Source of the DNA: SICV01 sp964372375 | Lineage (GTDB): Archaea; Nanobdellota; Nanobdellia; Pacearchaeales; GW2011-AR1 | Direction of reading: 5' to 3' | DNA length: 13,811 nucleotides | Assembly (NCBI GenBank): GCA_964372375.1 | Contig: CAYJQF010000017.1 | Span: 1 to 13,811, forward strand | Shown here: piece after piece, positions 6,455-12,149 of the stretch | Layout of the letters: every line of letters begins with the position of its first letter | How positions within the stretch are numbered: position 1 is the stretch's first letter | Program-made: the position numbers and the translations under genes | Notes under the pieces: model-generated | What the model was told of the DNA's origin: nothing | What the model saw: the letters and a program-made list of their open reading frames with translations, nothing else | The model's database searches: none

Positions 6455-7068
6455 TGCTTCTTTTTCCAGAGGATATACACTATACTAAGGAGCGCAGCTC
6501 CGACAATGAGAAAGTATGAAATGGTGTGTACTTGTTCAGTTATCAGCTCAAGGTTCTGTCCAAACACCACTCCCAGATACAGAAGTATACCTACCCATAA
6601 CGCTGAACCGAGCCCTGTATAGAGGCAGAATTTCCCCAGAGGCATCTTTGAAAATCCTGCAGGTAAGGAGATGAAATGTCTCACTCCTATAATGAGCCTT
6701 CCCACAAACGTGGTTATGCTGCCATGCCGAGCAAAGAACGCTTCTGATTTTACTAACTGTGCCTGACTTACGAAAAATACTCTTCCATACTTGATAAAAA
6801 GCGCGTTCACCAGTTTTCTTCCTAAGGAAAGAGCAAGCAGATAATTAATCAGCGCGCCCGCAAGACTGCCTCCTACCCCAAAAAGCATCACCAACCAAGG
6901 ATTCATAACTCCCCGTGCAACCTGAATCCCTGCAGGAATAATAACCAGCTCACTCGGAACGAGTGGGATGAACGTGCTTTCAAGCGTCATTAATAAGAAA
7001 ATCCCGAGATAGCCAAGTGTGCCTATCGTAGCGACGAGAAATTCGACTAACGTCGTAAAAAGCGCCAT
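6451..7068 (-). CDS. DedA/SNARE-associated family membrane protein
   Basis: A 205-residue polytopic protein of the DedA (PF09335-type) family, members of which act in membrane lipid transport or homeostasis. Hallmarks are E30 with FIPLVPSE (33-40), a G-G-S-L-A-G stretch (66-71), FFARHG (111-116), FVGR...GVRHF (121-132) and LPAG (135-138), and a WKKK tail. This order of re-entrant loop Glu, central Arg-rich loop and P-A-G is characteristic of the family. About four to five hydrophobic helices are visible. Length is typical. The start ATG lies 24-25 nt from a TATA box (7088-7097) with no ribosome binding site, so it is probably leaderless and separately transcribed from the sortase-like gene upstream. 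The exact substrate cannot be told from sequence. Confidence 0.88.
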   Translation of the reverse strand: MALFTTLVEFLVATIGTLGYLGIFLLMTLESTFIPLVPSELVIIPAGIQVARGVMNPWLVMLFGVGGSLAGALINYLLALSLGRKLVNALFIKYGRVFFVSQAQLVKSEAFFARHGSITTFVGRLIIGVRHFISLPAGFSKMPLGKFCLYTGLGSALWVGILLYLGVVFGQNLELITEQVHTISYFLIVGAALLSIVYILWKKKH

Positions 7069-7087
7069 ACACTTGCTAGGAGCGATA

Positions 7088-7097
7088 GTTTATAAGG
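7088..7097 (-). promoter_or_regulatory. TATA box for the DedA gene
   Basis: On the minus strand this reads CTTATAAACT, centred about 24-25 nt before the start codon at 7068. It predicts a leaderless mRNA. Confidence 0.6.
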
Positions 7098-7102
7098 CTT
7101 TT

Positions 7103-7615
7103 TTATGCTTTTCTCAAATATGTGATATCAGTATAGAAAGGAATAGCTTGTATCTTAAAGAGTGCTATTGCTAGTATCCAGAGGAGCGCAACCAAGAGTG
7201 TGCTTCCCAGATACCATGTAAACAAATGTGTAAGGTCGAAGTAGGCATAGCCTGCTTCAAAGAGCTTTGCAAACAAAACGATGCGCGCCACATTTAATAC
7301 GAAAAAGGCAGTAATACTAAAAGCGAGGCTAGAAAGCCGCTTTCCAAGTGGCATGGGCGTCGCTAGATTTAAAACAATAAGCAGGTAATAGGCTGCGCCA
7401 GCAATACAGGCAGGAATCAGCGTCGCATAATATCCCTTGAAGAAAAGAATATTTCCTAAGAGTGTTGCTTGCGGATACAACAGCTTAATGAAAAAGAAAG
7501 AAGCGAAGCTTGTAGCTGGTGTTGCGAGCGCATAGATAAGCGAAAGGTTTCCTAGAGCAATAAGTACGAGGAAAATATAGCGCAGGTATATGAAAAAAGC
7601 TTTCTTTGCGTGCAT
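7103..7615 (-). CDS. Archaeosortase/exosortase-like membrane transpeptidase
   Basis: A 170-residue, almost wholly hydrophobic protein with five to six helices. The exosortase/archaeosortase signature is seen in order: the only cysteine, C70, in PACIAGAAYY; then FVLNVARIVLF with N108 and R111; then H130 in LTHLFTWYLGST. The spacings (41 and 19 residues) and the N-x-x-R-I motif match the Cys-Arg-His triad of that family. Those enzymes cut surface proteins near a C-terminal helix and transfer them to a lipid or other anchor. The protein is short, like the compact archaeosortases described in Pacearchaeota-type genomes (from memory). It lies 37 nt downstream of a large surface protein with a sortase-like tail, the likely substrate. 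A TATA-like GATTTAAG at 7635-7642 sits about 25 nt before ATG 7615. Some helices could fit an unrelated membrane protein, but the ordered triad makes that less likely. Confidence 0.75.
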   Translation of the reverse strand: MHAKKAFFIYLRYIFLVLIALGNLSLIYALATPATSFASFFFIKLLYPQATLLGNILFFKGYYATLIPACIAGAAYYLLIVLNLATPMPLGKRLSSLAFSITAFFVLNVARIVLFAKLFEAGYAYFDLTHLFTWYLGSTLLVALLWILAIALFKIQAIPFYTDITYLRKA

Positions 7616-7634
7616 ACTTCTGTAAGCATACGAG

Positions 7635-7642
7635 GATTTAAG
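7635..7642 (-). promoter_or_regulatory. TATA-like box for the sortase-like gene
   Basis: On the minus strand this reads CTTAAATC, centred 24-25 nt before ATG 7615. It is weaker than the other boxes but at the same distance. It lies just beyond the stop of the surface-protein gene, so read-through from that gene is also possible. Confidence 0.45.
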
Positions 7643-7652
7643 AAACTAGTGC

Positions 7653-9572
7653 TTATGATCGTCTTGATACTTTGACTGCGACAACAATGATAAGAATAAT
7701 GAGTATTGCATTTACAATGCCTATTACCCAAGCGAGCTTGTTATTCTGAAACAGGCTGCTTAATGAATTACTCGCAACTACTCCGCCTACATCAACGACG
7801 ACCTGTTTTGTCTGCACCTTATCGCCTGACTTAACTTCAAGATTGAATGTCTGCTCGCCCTTTGCATCGTCATTTGGCTTCATTCTCAAATCAACTGATT
7901 TACTCTCTCCAGAAGCAAGAGTAAAGATACGATCTGATAGGGAAGTAAGTGTTGCCCAATCGCTATAGCCTTTTACATCCAAGATAAATGTGCCTGATTG
8001 TGCAGCCGTGTTTTTTACTAGTATAGAAACGAGCATGTCCTTTCCAGGCACAACGTCTGATTCAAGCGAGGCAGCAAGAAAAGCTACTGTGCCTGATGAA
8101 GCTGAAGAAGTGCAACCGAATACGCGTATGCCTTCTTTCATAGGATCATCTGAGTTTTGCCTATAGAGACCATTACGATAATCATATTCTGCTGTCACGT
8201 CTACGTAATAGGTTTTATCCGCTAAATTTTCAGGAACCGTAAAGCTAAATGAAGTCGCCTGTTTGTCTCCCTGGTCAAGCCCTTGCTTGATCTCAACCGA
8301 GGAATCAACACCCAACTCTTTGTTAAAGACGCTTACTTTTACCTGATCTTCATCGTCTTCACCAATATTCACCGTGTCAAAGCTCAAAAGCACGGTGTCA
8401 CCGCACGTTGCCTCAGTTGGAGAGAATTTGACTTTGTCAAAGGCTATGAACTTGCCTTCGTCATCTTCGTTCTGAACTTCTATTTCTTCTACAATATTCT
8501 GTGAAACGCTGTCTGCGCATAGTACTGATTCTCCATCCTTGCTGCTGAAGGTCTTGAATACCAGCTTGTATCTGCCCGTATCGAAATCAGCAGGCACTTT
8601 GAATTCGAATTTTGCCGTATCGTCATCTCCATTGTCTAAATCTCCAATATCATACTTCTCTTCATCCTTGTTAGTGAAATCGAGCTTGCCAGAAACGTCT
8701 TTTCCTGTTGCATCTATCAGGCCTAATTTAACTTGCACATTTTTAACCTCATCAGCGCCCACGTTGTCAACATCAACTTCTACTGTGACTTCATCGAGAG
8801 ACTTCCAGACATCGTCATCTTCGCCTGAATTGCTTATATCAACACCGCTCAAGGTTAAATTAGTTCCTTTTGCAGCAGGGCGGCAGAAGCCTTCAGGAAT
8901 AGTAAACGTTTCGGTGTCTTGTGCTCCTGAGTTTGCGTCACGAGCAGTCACGGTCATGCTGTTCATGCCGAATAGCAACGTTGTCGTAGTTGTTGGTACT
9001 AGTGTAACTACTTGTGATTGGCCGGGGCTCAGAGCGAAATTATTGGATGAGAAACTCACATTGAATGCTCCTCTTGTTGACAATCCGATAGCAGATAATA
9101 CGGTATTACCAGTATTCGTTACATTCAGCGTGCCATTCTGTGCATGAGAAGTATCCTGTATTCGTGCAATATCAAGAGTCGAAGTAGCATTAATAGGAAC
9201 GGAGAATGATGCTGTTTGAGGACCGCCTTGACCGCTCGGATCTGCGGTGATGGTTCCTGACAGAGATCCTGTCTGATACTTAGGGAAGGTAACGGTTGTA
9301 GATATAATATTTGATTGGTTTGTGTTAAGCTGAAATGTAGCGAGTGGAGCTATGGTAGCAGAACCAGCAGTAACATTTGGTGTAAATGTAATGTTTGCTG
9401 CTGTGCCTGTGTTTGAAAGATTAAAAGAAACGACAAATGAGCCTGCATTATGCACAATAGAAGCAGGAGATGTTACATTTGTGATGGAGAGAGAAGCTGC
9501 GCTTACCATTCCCGCAAGCAAAGCAATGCTCATCAATGCACACACAACAAGTGTTGAAATTCTCGAGGTCAT
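7653..9572 (-). CDS. Large cell-surface protein with C-terminal membrane tail, likely sortase substrate
   Basis: A 639-residue exported protein. I prefer ATG 9572 (MTSRIS) to the GTG at 9590: the TATA box at 9602-9610 would place initiation near 9581, downstream of the GTG. A signal peptide (about residues 1-26, ending GMVSAA) leads into repeated beta-sandwich segments with CARDB/Ig-like phrasing (for example V..S..LSNTG and V.VDNVGADEVKNVQVKL). The first third is rich in N-x-S/T sequons; the middle is strongly acidic (GEDDD, DNGDDD, NEDDEGK). Cysteines are few. The C-terminus is tripartite: a polar Ser/Asn linker (SSLFQNN), one helix (about 614-633) and a short basic end, SRRS. That is the general form of exosortase/archaeosortase sorting signals, though no PGF or PEF motif is visible. 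A plain membrane anchor is the alternative. Confidence 0.8.
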   Translation of the reverse strand: MTSRISTLVVCALMSIALLAGMVSAASLSITNVTSPASIVHNAGSFVVSFNLSNTGTAANITFTPNVTAGSATIAPLATFQLNTNQSNIISTTVTFPKYQTGSLSGTITADPSGQGGPQTASFSVPINATSTLDIARIQDTSHAQNGTLNVTNTGNTVLSAIGLSTRGAFNVSFSSNNFALSPGQSQVVTLVPTTTTTLLFGMNSMTVTARDANSGAQDTETFTIPEGFCRPAAKGTNLTLSGVDISNSGEDDDVWKSLDEVTVEVDVDNVGADEVKNVQVKLGLIDATGKDVSGKLDFTNKDEEKYDIGDLDNGDDDTAKFEFKVPADFDTGRYKLVFKTFSSKDGESVLCADSVSQNIVEEIEVQNEDDEGKFIAFDKVKFSPTEATCGDTVLLSFDTVNIGEDDEDQVKVSVFNKELGVDSSVEIKQGLDQGDKQATSFSFTVPENLADKTYYVDVTAEYDYRNGLYRQNSDDPMKEGIRVFGCTSSASSGTVAFLAASLESDVVPGKDMLVSILVKNTAAQSGTFILDVKGYSDWATLTSLSDRIFTLASGESKSVDLRMKPNDDAKGEQTFNLEVKSGDKVQTKQVVVDVGGVVASNSLSSLFQNNKLAWVIGIVNAILIILIIVVAVKVSRRS

Positions 9573-9601
9573 TTTATGTTGTAACTTCACAATTACACTA
9601 C

Positions 9602-9610
9602 TTTATAAAT
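9602..9610 (-). promoter_or_regulatory. TATA box for the surface-protein gene
   Basis: On the minus strand this reads ATTTATAAA. Predicted initiation near 9581 leaves about 9 nt before ATG 9572 and excludes the GTG at 9590. It forms a compact divergent promoter pair with the box at 9639-9647. Confidence 0.6.
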
Positions 9611-9638
9611 GTTTCGGTAAAGCGACGCAGGCAGAGGG

Positions 9639-9647
9639 TTTAAATAA
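9639..9647 (+). promoter_or_regulatory. TATA box for the gene at 9672
   Basis: TTTAAATAA is centred about 28 nt before ATG 9672. The upstream in-frame ATG at 9651 is only 8 nt away from it and is unlikely to be in the mRNA. Confidence 0.55.
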
Positions 9648-9671
9648 AGTATGTGCCTTAACAGAGCATCT

Positions 9672-10052
9672 ATGGTGATTCGAGCTCGGGAAAATCTCCT
9701 TGGTGCGTGGGCATTCTTATTCGGTGTGGTATTGGCAATCGTGATTGGCTTATTAGCAGGTTTGTTTTCCGGTATTAAAATTACTCCCTTGGTCATGGGT
9801 GTGCTTTCTTTATTAGGCATTGTGGTTGGCTTCTTTGTCGCTGAAAAAGACGTGCATCAGTTCCTGCTTGGAGCAGTGTCCTTGGTTATTGTCAGTTATA
9901 CGGGTATTTCAGGGCTTATTCTCGGAGCAGCAATCTCTGGTTTTGACATTGGCAGAATCATTGCCTCGGTCTTGCAGGCGTTACTGGCATTATTCGTACC
10001 TGCTACCATTATTGTCGTATTGAAGAGCTTGTTCTCTATTGCAAAATCATAA
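9672..10052 (+). CDS. Four-helix integral membrane protein of unknown function
   Basis: A 126-residue protein. I chose ATG 9672 (MVIRARENL) rather than ATG 9651 because of TATA spacing, and because it puts a typical basic cytoplasmic stub before the first helix. Four hydrophobic segments lie at about residues 11-33, 38-56, 63-84 and 96-118, with glycine-rich faces (GLLAGLFSGI, GISGLILGAAISG). The loop between helices 2 and 3 (AEKDVH) is the only clearly charged one. There are no cysteines and no recognisable catalytic motif. The protein resembles the many small conserved membrane proteins of DPANN genomes; the family is not recognised. It diverges from the surface-protein gene and is convergent with sepF, with 26 nt between the stops. 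Confidence 0.7.
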   Translation: MVIRARENLLGAWAFLFGVVLAIVIGLLAGLFSGIKITPLVMGVLSLLGIVVGFFVAEKDVHQFLLGAVSLVIVSYTGISGLILGAAISGFDIGRIIASVLQALLALFVPATIIVVLKSLFSIAKS

Positions 10053-10078
10053 TCTATCTGAAGAGAAATAAGAAGTAA

Positions 10079-10459
10079 CTACTCACTAATAAAATCTACT
10101 CTCGCTTCTTTCTTCTGTGTTGGCGCTTTGTGAATTTCCGCAAACTTAGGAGTTACAATAATAATGTTTTCACCAAAACCAGCAATGCTTCCTTCAATCG
10201 CATCTACTGTTTTCTTGACCTTTGCAATCGCCCGCTTGAGTTCAACCACATCTTTCGTCTTTAATGGCTTAATATCAAGCACTGCAATGGTATAACCTTC
10301 CCGCAATGCATTTAACACATCAGTAATATCATCATATTGCCGTAACAGAAATGGTTTTACCTGCACTTTCGCATCTTTTGGCTCTGCCGCATTTAAATCA
10401 ATCTCAATATATTCATCTGAACCGCCTCTTCCAAATAATTTTTTTAAATTTAAAGCCAT
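10079..10459 (-). CDS. sepF: Archaeal cell division protein SepF
   Basis: A 126-residue SepF-like (DUF552) protein. In archaea with FtsZ, SepF forms dimers that bind the FtsZ C-terminal tail and hold the division ring to the membrane. An amphipathic, basic N-terminus (MALNLKKLFGRG) is the membrane-targeting helix. A linker with acidic IEIDL follows, then the core domain from about residue 30: V-K-P-F-L-L-R-Q-Y-D-D-I-T-D-V, TIAVLDIKPL, an L-K-R-A-I-A helix and GFGENIIIVTP near residues 94-104. The core matches the expected alpha/beta fold and length. It has no upstream ribosome binding site; a TATATAAAT box lies 26 nt before ATG 10459, so it is probably leaderless. No ftsZ is present in the window. 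Confidence 0.88.
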   Translation of the reverse strand: MALNLKKLFGRGGSDEYIEIDLNAAEPKDAKVQVKPFLLRQYDDITDVLNALREGYTIAVLDIKPLKTKDVVELKRAIAKVKKTVDAIEGSIAGFGENIIIVTPKFAEIHKAPTQKKEARVDFISE

Positions 10460-10480
10460 GAGAGATGTTGAACAGGCGAG

Positions 10481-10490
10481 TATATAAATA
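10481..10490 (-). promoter_or_regulatory. TATA box for sepF
   Basis: TATATAAATA as written on the plus strand (minus strand TATTTATATA) is centred about 26 nt before ATG 10459. It is a near-ideal TATA element for a leaderless mRNA. Confidence 0.65.
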
Positions 10491-10529
10491 TTACTGTACT
10501 CACCAACAGCAATACTGCCTTTTGAAACA

Positions 10530-10871
10530 TTATTTCTTATCTGAGCTTACTGCGGTGCTAATCTCTTTTCGTAGGCTCTCAAGCTTTTCCTCGAGATGTT
10601 TTTCCTGTTTTTCCAATGCCTGTATTTTTAATTCCAGCATTTTTTTCTTTTCTTCGAGCTCTTTTATCAATATCTGCTTGTCTGCTTTCAGCATGATGCC
10701 TCCCAGAATACGATACACTTCATCTTTCGTTTCCTTTATTTCCTTGAGTGCATTCATACCTTCATTGCATTCCATCTGGAATGATTGTTTCTGCATTAGT
10801 GAAGTTTGCATGGCCTGTTCTACTATCTGCAGCTCCTGAATCTTTTTACTGGTCTGAGCATCTACATTCAT
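10530..10871 (-). CDS. pfdB: Prefoldin subunit beta
   Basis: A 113-residue prefoldin beta subunit. With alpha it forms a jellyfish-shaped hexamer that passes unfolded proteins to the thermosome. Two long coiled-coil helices (about residues 8-45 and 65-105) with heptad Leu/Ile/Glu/Lys flank a beta-hairpin around 48-62 (DEVYRILGGIMLKAD). The V-Y-[KR]-x-[VIL]-G-x-[ILV]-[ML]-[VIL] phrase is diagnostic of beta prefoldins. Length is typical. The start codon overlaps the stop of rpoP in a TAATG junction, so translation is probably coupled to rpoP; a weak AAGG lies just upstream. This pairing matches the conserved archaeal eL43-rpoP...prefoldin-beta order. Confidence 0.92.
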   Translation of the reverse strand: MNVDAQTSKKIQELQIVEQAMQTSLMQKQSFQMECNEGMNALKEIKETKDEVYRILGGIMLKADKQILIKELEEKKKMLELKIQALEKQEKHLEEKLESLRKEISTAVSSDKK

Positions 10872-11008
10872 TATATCGCCTTAATTTTCACAATCTGCAT
10901 GCGTGGCTTATAAAATATCTTTGAGCCACAGTGCGGGCAGACAAACCGCTTATCAAGCATCTTGCTGCTAATTGCTTTTTCACATTTAAAACATTTATAC
11001 TGTGCCAT
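10871..11008 (-). CDS. rpoP: DNA-directed RNA polymerase subunit P (Rpb12-like)
   Basis: A 45-residue zinc-ribbon subunit of archaeal RNA polymerase. It starts MAQYKCFKC, giving C6-x2-C9; the second knuckle is C24-P-H-C27 followed by G-S-K-I-F-Y-K-P-R, and the protein ends V-K-I-K-A-I. The C-P-x-C-G-S-K-I-x-Y-K-P-R core and the K-A-I end are hallmarks of RpoP, and length is typical (about 45-50). All four zinc cysteines are kept, unlike in the neighbouring eL43. A TATA-like box at 11029-11036 lies 25 nt upstream, so it can be transcribed as a leaderless gene as well as in the cluster. Its stop overlaps the prefoldin start. Confidence 0.93.
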   Translation of the reverse strand: MAQYKCFKCEKAISSKMLDKRFVCPHCGSKIFYKPRMQIVKIKAI

Positions 11009-11028
11009 AGAGCAAGCTGGAAAAAGAG

Positions 11029-11036
11029 GTTTTTAA
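11029..11036 (-). promoter_or_regulatory. TATA box for rpoP
   Basis: On the minus strand this reads TTAAAAAC, centred about 25 nt before ATG 11008. It lies in the short gap after the stop of the preceding unknown gene, suggesting an internal promoter within the cluster. Confidence 0.5.
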
Positions 11037-11045
11037 GGCTGTTGG

Positions 11046-11360
11046 TCAGTCTGTATACATTACTTGCAGATTATGCGGTTCAGCCTCTCTTAGAAGCCTT
11101 TCTGTTTCTTGCACCACCACTTGTGCAACATAACTCTGCGGCTTAATAATGAGATCATATCTCCAGTGCTCACCGTTAAGCGCCCCCAGCAGCCTTTGGG
11201 CAGAATCACCAATGACATGATGATGTGCATTATCAGCAGTAATATCGGCATGCGGGTCAGTCATTTGTAAAACTCCTATAAAGACTCCTTTTCCTTTAAC
11301 AACCATTAATGATTCATTCCGTTCTTTCAAAACATCAACTAATGAGGGTGGTTTTCCCAT
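11046..11360 (-). CDS. Unknown protein in the eL43-rpoP cluster
   Basis: A 104-residue soluble protein that I do not recognise. Its start is 2 nt after the eL43 stop, so it is part of that operon. Predicted layout is alpha/beta: a helix at about residues 5-16 (SLVDVLKERN), strands at 18-32 (SLMVVKGKGVFIGVLQM), a polar loop with D35, H37, D39, D43 and a triple histidine H46-H48, a helix at about 52-62, a strand with WRYDLIIK (66-73), then a Gln/Glu-rich helix (78-92). The D/H-dense stretch between residues 35 and 48 could bind a metal, but this is a guess. In many archaea this position holds a Brix-domain gene or the KEOPS subunit gene pcc1. It does not read as either: Pcc1 has a different strand-helix order and an R-W motif near its end. 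Confidence 0.7.
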   Translation of the reverse strand: MGKPPSLVDVLKERNESLMVVKGKGVFIGVLQMTDPHADITADNAHHHVIGDSAQRLLGALNGEHWRYDLIIKPQSYVAQVVVQETERLLREAEPHNLQVMYTD

Positions 11361-11362
11361 GC

Positions 11363-11587
11363 TTATGCTTTTGGTTCTAAGGAATATGCCGGGCCTGCGA
11401 AAATCTTGCCTGTTTTGACATCCTGCCAGATGCCTGCAGCAATACGCTTGGCCTTGCCCTTCGACAAAGGAGAATTCTGCTTCTTTCTTTGCAGACTCTC
11501 GATAGCATTAAATTCTTTTCTCACTCGAGTGCCGTACCCGGCGCCAAACCTGCCTGCCGCCTTAATCTTTTTCTTTTTGCTTCCCAT
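11363..11587 (-). CDS. rpl37ae: Large ribosomal subunit protein eL43 (L37Ae), zinc-less form
   Basis: A 74-residue protein of the 50S subunit. Diagnostic features are the basic N-terminus, A-G-R-F-G-A-G-Y-G-T-R-V-R-K (10-24), the helix I-E-S-L-Q-R-K-K (29-36), A-G-I-W (51-54) and K-I-F-A-G-P-A-Y (61-68). Family members normally carry C-P-x-C-G after the helix and E-C-x-x-C-G after the G-I-W. Here the first is S39-P40-L-S42-K and the second D56-V-K-T59-G, so all four zinc ligands are gone while the frame around them is kept. The gene is otherwise intact and of normal length. It heads the eL43-unknown-rpoP-prefoldin cluster and has a TATA box about 25 nt upstream, so it is probably leaderless. 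Confidence 0.9.
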   Translation of the reverse strand: MGSKKKKIKAAGRFGAGYGTRVRKEFNAIESLQRKKQNSPLSKGKAKRIAAGIWQDVKTGKIFAGPAYSLEPKA

Positions 11588-11608
11588 GATTATTCTTTGC
11601 GAAAGGGG

Positions 11609-11616
11609 TTTTTAAA
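11609..11616 (-). promoter_or_regulatory. TATA box for eL43
   Basis: On the minus strand this reads CTTTAAAAAC across about 11608-11617, centred 25 nt before ATG 11587. It overlaps the last codon of the Nudix gene, so the promoter is partly inside coding sequence. Confidence 0.6.
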
Positions 11617-12019
11617 GGATTCTGTTGGCTTTGCCATATTGATAAAAATAGTTGAGAATTCTTTTATCTCGTTCAGAGAGGTCTAATTTCAAAGCTTCTC
11701 TAATACTAATGAATATCTTTTCTCCCTCTTTTACAGTCATGATATCATTTTCTGGTATTGGTGCCAAGTATATGTAAAATTCTATCTCGTTTTCTCCATC
11801 CCGCTCTTTCAATTCTTTAAATAAAATAAAATTAGAAAGAGAGATGTTCAACTCTTCTCGTACTTCTCGTATAATTGCTTCATCTGGAGTTTCGGTGCCT
11901 TCAATTGAGCCTCCAAAAAAACCATATGGCTTTCCTGATTTGTGTATCGTTCTCCTGTCTTGTATGAAGATATTGCTGTCAGAATCATAAAAAATGATGA
12001 GTGATTTTCTTATCTGCAT
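11612..12019 (-). CDS. Nudix hydrolase
   Basis: A 135-residue Nudix-fold pyrophosphohydrolase acting on nucleoside diphosphate-linked compounds; the substrate cannot be assigned. The Nudix box is at about residues 37-59: G-S-I-E-G-T-E, seven residues, then R-E-V-R-E-E-L-N-I. It fits G-x5-E-x7-R-E-U-x-E-E-x-G-U except that the late Gly is Asn. Before it, GKPYGFFGG is the usual strand leading into the box. The gene looks more AT-rich than its neighbours by eye. ATG 12019 is only 9 nt from the tRNA-Pro discriminator base and no TATA box lies at the right distance, so it is probably made from the tRNA transcript. Confidence 0.88.
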   Translation of the reverse strand: MQIRKSLIIFYDSDSNIFIQDRRTIHKSGKPYGFFGGSIEGTETPDEAIIREVREELNISLSNFILFKELKERDGENEIEFYIYLAPIPENDIMTVKEGEKIFISIREALKLDLSERDKRILNYFYQYGKANRIL

Positions 12020-12028
12020 TGTATACTA

Positions 12029-12102
12029 TGGGGATGCCCGGATTTGAACCGGGATCGCCAGGTCCCAAACCTGGAATACTAACCAGGTTATACTACATCC
12101 CC
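12029..12102 (-). tRNA. tRNA-Pro (anticodon UGG)
   Basis: On the minus strand the 7-bp acceptor stem GGGGATG (12102-12096) pairs with CATCCCC (12036-12030), followed by discriminator A (12029). The anticodon arm is CCAGG-TTTGGGA-CCTGG, with anticodon TGG reading proline codons. The T arm is CCCGG-TTCAAAT-CCGGG. No intron is seen and CCA is not encoded. A TATA-like box at 12127-12134 lies 26-28 nt upstream. Confidence 0.96.
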
Positions 12103-12126
12103 GACAAGAGAGGTGATTTACAATAG

Positions 12127-12134
12127 TATTTAAG
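12127..12134 (-). promoter_or_regulatory. TATA box for tRNA-Pro
   Basis: On the minus strand this reads CTTAAATA, centred about 28 nt before the tRNA 5' end at 12102. It is the only evident promoter for the tRNA and, apparently, the downstream Nudix gene. Confidence 0.55.
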
Positions 12135-12149
12135 GGTTTTGAGAATAGA

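Noticed and set aside
8539..9147. 202-residue plus-strand open frame opposite the surface protein
   Set aside because: It is Ser/Thr/Val-rich in the way expected from the antisense of an acidic, Thr-rich protein, with no start signals; the minus-strand gene has a signal peptide and a C-terminal anchor.
10465..10839. Ser/Phe/Cys-rich plus-strand frame opposite prefoldin beta
   Set aside because: It is the antisense of coiled-coil Glu/Lys/Leu codons; the minus strand encodes a clear prefoldin.
11046..11360. Assigning the unknown gene as KEOPS subunit Pcc1 from its location
   Set aside because: Gene order in other archaea suggests Pcc1 nearby, but the sequence lacks the Pcc1 strand-helix order and C-terminal R-W motif, so context alone was not enough.
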